Of a stretch of 64,000 nt of DNA, positions 59,993 to 64,000 are shown one piece after another. Every line of letters begins with the position of its first letter. Within the stretch, counting starts at the first letter, position 1. The DNA is from [Zimmermannella] faecalis ATCC 13722. Its GTDB lineage: Bacteria > Actinomycetota > Actinomycetes > Actinomycetales > Microbacteriaceae. The stretch covers positions 88,614 through 152,613 of the forward strand of contig NZ_KB907082.1 of assembly GCF_000381765.1 (NCBI RefSeq). The letters are read 5' to 3'. The position numbers and the translations under genes are program-made. The notes beneath the pieces are model-generated. The model had not been told where the DNA came from. It ran no database searches and saw nothing but the letters and a program-made list of their open reading frames with translations.

Positions 59993-61083
59993 GCACCACG
60001 CAAGCCAGGCCGACGCCCCTTAACGCGCTCGACGTCATCACCATTCCCGAGGGCGGGGATGCGGCGGGCGCCATCACCGCCTCGACGGTCGCGGCCGGCC
60101 ACGCCGAACGCGCGGGATATCGCCGTTACCTGCTGACCGAACACCACCTCAACGCCGGGGTCGCCGGCGGGCCGATCCCAACGCTGCTGCCCCTGTTCGC
60201 CGAGCGGACCGAGCGCATCCGGGTCGGTACCGCCGCGACCCTGCTCGGCAACTATCGGCTCGTTCAGGTCGCCGAGACGTTCGGCGCGCTCGCCGCGCTC
60301 TATCCCGACCGGATCGACCTCGGGCTCGGGAGATCGGGCGCCGTGCCCGCCTCGACGCCCGAGTTCCCACAACACCTGACCGCGAAGTTTCAGCTGCAGC
60401 GGCGGCTCTTCGGGCGCACGGACGGCGACACGACCGATCTCGCCGCACTGATCGCGGAGTTGCGAGACTTCTTCGCGGGCACCTCGGTCGATGCCGAGGC
60501 TGGGCCCTTCGTCGCCCCGCCGGCGACCGCCGCGACGCCGCAGCTCTGGGTGCACGGCACGAGTGCCGGCATCAGCGCTCGGGTCGCGGGTGCGCTCGGG
60601 CTGCCGTTTGGTTCGAACTATCACACGTCGCCGCGTACGACGCTCGACGCGATCGCCGAGTACCGGGCCGCTTTCCGGCCCTCGGCCACCCTCGCCGCGC
60701 CCTACGTGATGGTGTCGGCCGATGTCATCGTCGGCGACACGGATGCGGCAGCGCAGCGGGCCGCGAAGGGCTACGGCAACTGGGTCGCGTCGATTCGCGC
60801 TGGGCGCGGGCAGGGTGCGATCCCCTACCCATCGACCGAGTGGGCCGACGCGCATCCGCTCGATGATGACGACTTCGAGCTCGTGGCCGATCGCCTCGCG
60901 ACGCGCATCGTCGGCGCGCCCGAACCCGCCGCGGCCGCCCTCGCCGAGTTGGCTACGAAGACCGGCGCCGACGAGCTGCTCATCGCGGTCGAAACCCACG
61001 ACGCCTCGGACCGCGTTGCCGCCCTCGAGTTGCTCGCGGAGGCGTGGCGGTCGGTCGAGGCGTCGCCCTCGCTGTCGCGCTAG
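59989..61083 (+). CDS. LLM-class flavin-dependent oxidoreductase (operon gene 9)
   Basis: The 364-residue protein has luciferase-like features: AERAGYRRYLLTEHHLNAGVAGGPIPTLLPLFAERTERIRVGTAATLLGNYRLVQVAETFGALAALYPDRIDLGLGRSG, then TPQLWVHGTSAGISARVAGALGLPFGSNYHTSPRTTLDAIAEYRAAFRP. The RIDLGLGRSG motif is typical of the F420/FMN-dependent group. It is coupled to the ATPase gene. Its TAG stop shares two bases with the hisS stop on the other strand. Confidence 0.9.
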   Translation: MSTTQARPTPLNALDVITIPEGGDAAGAITASTVAAGHAERAGYRRYLLTEHHLNAGVAGGPIPTLLPLFAERTERIRVGTAATLLGNYRLVQVAETFGALAALYPDRIDLGLGRSGAVPASTPEFPQHLTAKFQLQRRLFGRTDGDTTDLAALIAELRDFFAGTSVDAEAGPFVAPPATAATPQLWVHGTSAGISARVAGALGLPFGSNYHTSPRTTLDAIAEYRAAFRPSATLAAPYVMVSADVIVGDTDAAAQRAAKGYGNWVASIRAGRGQGAIPYPSTEWADAHPLDDDDFELVADRLATRIVGAPEPAAAALAELATKTGADELLIAVETHDASDRVAALELLAEAWRSVEASPSLSR

Positions 61084-62369
61084 CCGAGCGGTTCGAGCTC
61101 GGGCGTCGCGCCGTCGGCGTGCGCGTGCGCGACGTGCGTGAACCCCTCGGCGACGGCACGCTCGAGCAGGTTGCGCACGTTCTTCGGTCGGCGCTCGAGC
61201 CGCACCCGGCGGCCGGGGCGCGCGAGCGCGCGCTTGAGCCGCAGCTGTGCCTCGACCGGCAGGCGCTTGTCGACGAGCACGAGCACGGCTTCGCCCTTCG
61301 CGTTCGCCTGCTCGGCGACGAGGTCGACGATGCGCTCGAAACCGATCGAGAAGCCGCAGGCGGGCACATCCTGGCCGAGGAACCGGCCGATCATGCCGTC
61401 ATAGCGACCCCCGCCTCCGACCGACGAGCCCGAGGCCGGGTGCGCGACCTCAAAGATGGTGCCGGTGTAGTAGCCCATGCCGCGTACGAGTGTCGGATCG
61501 AATACGAGTGGGAGGGCTCCCCCGCCCGCCTCGACCGCGGCGGCGACCTCGGCGAGCGACGCGGCCGCGGCCTGCGCGCCCTCGCGGGCGGCAAGCTCGG
61601 CGGGCAGTGAGTCGAGCACGCGCGTGAGGTCGAGCCCGGTCTCGAGCTGCGGCGCCCAGCCATCGAGTGCGGCACGGATGCGCTCCGCCGCCTGCGGGTT
61701 CGTTTCGGCGAGTTCGGTGACGACGCCGTCGACGCCGATCTTGTCGAGCTTGTCGATCGTGATGAGGGCACCCGGCGCCTCGTCGGCGGTAAACCCGCAC
61801 CAGTCGAGCAGCTCGTTGAGCAGTCGACGGTCGTTGACGCGAATCGTGCAGTCGGCGAGCCCGAGTCGCGCGAGCGCGTCGGAGCCGGCCACGAGCAGCT
61901 CGGCCTCGGCGAGCAGCCCCGGCTCCCCGAGAATGTCGATGTCGCACTGCACGAACTGGCGGTAGCGCCCCTTCTGCGGACGCTCGGCCCGCCAGACAGG
62001 GCCGATCTGCAGTGCACGGAACACTCCCGGCAGTTCGCCGCGGTGCGAGGCGGTGTACCGTGCGAGCGGCACCGTGAGGTCGAAGCGTAGGCCGAGGTCG
62101 CTGAGTTCGAGCGGATCGCCCGAACGTGCCGCGGCCTCGAGGTCGTCGACGCTGAGGCCCCGGCGCATGACCGCGAACGAGAGCTTCTCGTTGTCGCCAC
62201 CCATGCCCGAGTGCAGGCGGTCAGAGTCTTCGACTACCGGCGTCTCGATCTCATCGAACCCATGCTCGCCGTACACCTCGCGGATGGTCGCGAGCACGCG
62301 CTCACGACGGCGCTTGTCGGCGGGCAGAAAGTCGCGCATGCCGCGCGGCGGATTGATCTGAGTGGCCAT
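61080..62369 (-). CDS. hisS: Histidyl-tRNA synthetase
   Basis: The 429-residue class II synthetase has INPPRGMRDFLPADKRRRERVLATIREVYGEHGFDEIETPVVED, motif 2 RALQIGPVWRAERPQKGRYRQFVQCDIDILGE, the histidine-binding LVFDPTLVRGMGYYTGTIFEVAHP, motif 3 SVGGGGRYDGMIGRFLGQDVPACGFSIGFERI and the anticodon-binding C-terminal domain. Complete. Its start directly follows the mazG stop with no gap, so the two are co-transcribed. Confidence 0.96.
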   Translation of the reverse strand: MATQINPPRGMRDFLPADKRRRERVLATIREVYGEHGFDEIETPVVEDSDRLHSGMGGDNEKLSFAVMRRGLSVDDLEAAARSGDPLELSDLGLRFDLTVPLARYTASHRGELPGVFRALQIGPVWRAERPQKGRYRQFVQCDIDILGEPGLLAEAELLVAGSDALARLGLADCTIRVNDRRLLNELLDWCGFTADEAPGALITIDKLDKIGVDGVVTELAETNPQAAERIRAALDGWAPQLETGLDLTRVLDSLPAELAAREGAQAAAASLAEVAAAVEAGGGALPLVFDPTLVRGMGYYTGTIFEVAHPASGSSVGGGGRYDGMIGRFLGQDVPACGFSIGFERIVDLVAEQANAKGEAVLVLVDKRLPVEAQLRLKRALARPGRRVRLERRPKNVRNLLERAVAEGFTHVAHAHADGATPELEPLG

Positions 62370-63026
62370 TCAGCCATTATTCCCCACCCCGCGGCCCGCA
62401 GATTGTTCCGCATCGCGGATCCGGGATTCCAGCCCACGGATCGCCCCACGCAGCGCACGTTCCGCATCGAGACCGGCCTCCCGTGCCGCGGCGACGGCCG
62501 TGAGCAGCAGTGCGCCGAGCGCCTCTTCGGGGTCGTTGCTTTCGGGGCCCCGCGTATCGACCTCGAGGCCGGATGCGCGGCCGAGCACCTTCTGTGCGAG
62601 GGCGAGCGCGGGCATCGCGTGCGAGACGCCGTCAAGCACCGACGTGCGGTCGCGCTTTTCGATCGCCTTCGCCTCTTCCCACATCGCGATAATCTCGCCG
62701 ATATCGCGCGTCGGTGTTGCGCCGAACACGTGCGGGTTGCGGCGCAGCAGCTTCTCGGTTTGGTCGCGCGCGACGTCGTCGAGGGTGAACGCGCCCCGGT
62801 GCGCCGCGACGTTCGCGTGGAACAGCACCTGGAACAGCACGTCGCCGAGCTCCTCGCGCATCTCGGCGTCGTTGTCGGTCTCAATCGCGTCGATGAGTTC
62901 GGCCGACTCTTCGACGAGGTATTTCGCGAGCGATCGGTGCGTCTGTTCCTCGAACCAGGCGCAGCCGTGCTCGCCGCGGAACCGTTCGACGGTGTCGATG
63001 AGGCGCTGGACTTCGTCATTTGCCAT
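62370..63026 (-). CDS. mazG: MazG nucleoside triphosphate pyrophosphohydrolase
   Basis: The 218-residue protein has the MazG domain: RLIDTVERFRGEHGCAWFEEQTHRSLAKYLVEESAELIDAIETDNDAEMREELGDVLFQVLFHANVA, with the E-E-x-x-E and E-x-x-D metal-binding pairs, and ATPTRDIGEIIAMWEEAKAIEKRDR. It hydrolyses non-canonical or excess NTPs. The usual CPWDxxQTH appears here as CAWFEEQTH. In many actinobacteria mazG lies close to eno; here hisS and the LLM operon come between. Confidence 0.92.
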   Translation of the reverse strand: MANDEVQRLIDTVERFRGEHGCAWFEEQTHRSLAKYLVEESAELIDAIETDNDAEMREELGDVLFQVLFHANVAAHRGAFTLDDVARDQTEKLLRRNPHVFGATPTRDIGEIIAMWEEAKAIEKRDRTSVLDGVSHAMPALALAQKVLGRASGLEVDTRGPESNDPEEALGALLLTAVAAAREAGLDAERALRGAIRGLESRIRDAEQSAGRGVGNNG

Positions 63027-63070
63027 GCGCCAAGGCTAGCGAGCCGGAACCGCTGACTACCCTGGTCGTC

Positions 63071-63577
63071 ATGTCGAAACTTCGCCCGGTTCCCTGGCCC
63101 GTATGGCTGATCACTGCCCTCGCCGCAATCGCCACGGCGGCGGCGGTTTCGGGGCAGCACTGGGTCGAGGTGACCGGCGCCGATGACACCGGGCTCTTGT
63201 ACCCCGTTCTCGTCGGCATCGTGCCCGTGTTCGTGTGGATCGGCACCGGCATCGCCGACTCGATTCTGCTCGTGCGGCGCAGCCGCGAACGCCAGCACCT
63301 CGGGCAGCTTGCCGAGGGATGGGGCAAGCGCGTCACGACCTCGTTCGCATGGGTGCTCGGGATGTTCACGCTGGCGGTCATCATCGTTGGCCTGCTCTGG
63401 CTCGCGGCCGACCTCTGGATCGCACAGCAGTCGGCCAACTACACCGGCTCGGGCGACGAGTTCGAGCTGCCCCGCACCATCGCCATCGTGATTGGCCTCG
63501 TATTCGCGCCCGGGCTCTCGGCCGCGGTGCCCGCCGTGCTGATGGCCGCGAGCTCGGGCCCCGTCGAGGATTTCTAG
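63071..63577 (+). CDS. Hypothetical membrane protein, 168 aa
   Basis: From ATG at 63071 the protein has four predicted transmembrane segments: WPVWLITALAAIATAAAVSG, LLYPVLVGIVPVFVWIGTGIADSILLV, VTTSFAWVLGMFTLAVIIVGLLWLAADLWI and TIAIVIGLVFAPGLSAAVPAVLMAA. A basic loop (RRSRERQHLGQLAEGWGKR) separates the pairs. No family recognised. It is divergent from mazG, 44 bp from its start. Confidence 0.7.
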   Translation: MSKLRPVPWPVWLITALAAIATAAAVSGQHWVEVTGADDTGLLYPVLVGIVPVFVWIGTGIADSILLVRRSRERQHLGQLAEGWGKRVTTSFAWVLGMFTLAVIIVGLLWLAADLWIAQQSANYTGSGDEFELPRTIAIVIGLVFAPGLSAAVPAVLMAASSGPVEDF

Positions 63578-63609
63578 TCCCGCGAAGGACACCGCATCCC
63601 GCGTCCGAG

Positions 63610-64000
63610 TCAGCATCGAGTCCGGACCCTCGGTGCGTACCTTCTTCGCCCTCCGAGTCTCGGGGTGCGGTCGGGATACACGCTCGCGGGTGGGATGAAC
63701 CACACCTCGTCGAGCACGCTGAACCGGGCCGGGCGTGCCGGACCTTGGTACGGGTCGGCCGTGCCGGGCGGAACGATCCGGATCTGCCACTCGTCGTCGT
63801 GGATGCGGTGGTGGCAGGTCGTGCACAGCAGGATCAGGTTCGCGAGGTCTGTTGGCCCCGCGTCGCGGGTCCAGTAGCGGACGTGGTGCACCTCGCACAT
63901 GGATGGCTCGAGCCCGCAGAACGCGCAGCCGCCATCGCGCTCGATCAACGCTTTCCGTTGGGCGGGTGTCGCGAGGCGGGATGCGCGCCCGAGATCGAGT
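63610..64000 (-). CDS. HNH endonuclease-domain protein (DUF222-type), truncated by the window edge
   Basis: The visible C-terminal part starts in frame at the window edge with LDLGRASRLATPAQRKALIERDGGCAFCGLEPSMCEVHHVRYWTRDAGPTDLANLILLCTTCHHRIHDDEW: a complete HNH motif with the zinc Cys pairs CxxC...CxxC and His residues. This is the tail of the large DUF222/HNH family, abundant and variable in Actinobacteria; the DUF222 N-terminal region lies outside. The C-terminus is basic and Pro-rich. Confidence 0.9.
   Translation of the reverse strand, partial: LDLGRASRLATPAQRKALIERDGGCAFCGLEPSMCEVHHVRYWTRDAGPTDLANLILLCTTCHHRIHDDEWQIRIVPPGTADPYQGPARPARFSVLDEVWFIPPASVYPDRTPRLGGRRRYAPRVRTRC

Overview
The window looks like a chromosomal segment of a high-GC actinobacterium, most likely family Microbacteriaceae. 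Evidence: strong G/C third positions, many GTG/TTG starts, mycothiol S-conjugate amidase (Mca), and actinobacterial families DUF4245, DUF4307 and DUF501. From ychF rightwards to greA the gene content (ychF, xseA/xseB, DUF4245, glpX, fumC, phoH2, short-chain Z-prenyl synthase, hemolysin III, mca, DUF4307, greA) matches, from memory, the neighbourhood of Mycobacterium tuberculosis Rv1112 down to Rv1080c. The right part is therefore conserved backbone.

Positions 1-20805 are accessory DNA lying just downstream of the 3' end of ychF (minus strand, stop at 20812). Seven imperfect copies of the last ~25-30 bp of ychF, encoding variants of VEFRF(A/N)(L/V)-stop and usually joined to a second shared half-site, lie at about 3461, 6133, 6834, 8761, 10847, 13255 and 16012. 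The eighth copy is the ychF terminus itself (20806-20845). They cut the region into cassettes of one to six genes: HxlR + quinone-oxidoreductase-like MDR + alpha/beta hydrolase; a small unknown gene; FitAB toxin-antitoxin + a GNAT-HepT chimera + a P-loop kinase; a helix-turn-helix regulator + SDR; a nucleotidyltransferase-like gene and its partner, both interrupted by in-frame stops; a CmtR/P-type ATPase/thioredoxin-like metal cassette; and TetR + MDR + flavin monooxygenase + two NmrA proteins + DoxX. No integrase, transposase or conjugation gene is visible in any cassette. I read this as serial insertion of small site-specific elements into the ychF terminus, each replacing the ychF C-terminal codons and often supplying a terminator. 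Left of the first repeat lie VapBC and YefM-YoeB modules and small orphan genes.

Positions 20806-50800 are mostly housekeeping: a DEDDh exonuclease, RmuC, GlpX and class II aldolase (gluconeogenesis/glycolysis), exonuclease VII, fumarase, a prepilin peptidase, PhoH2, prenyl synthase, acyl-CoA ligase, Mca, GreA with a hairpin leader, threonine dehydratase, LemA, a polar amino-acid ABC transporter, a tRNA with anticodon UAA, NDH-2, and the eno-ftsB-DUF501 cluster.

Positions 51078-61083 hold a nine-gene plus-strand operon: four luciferase-like FMN-dependent monooxygenases around a complete peptide/nickel-type ABC importer, probably for scavenging an organosulfur or similar small substrate. It ends tail-to-tail against hisS-mazG. 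The window closes with a small membrane protein and a truncated HNH endonuclease gene.
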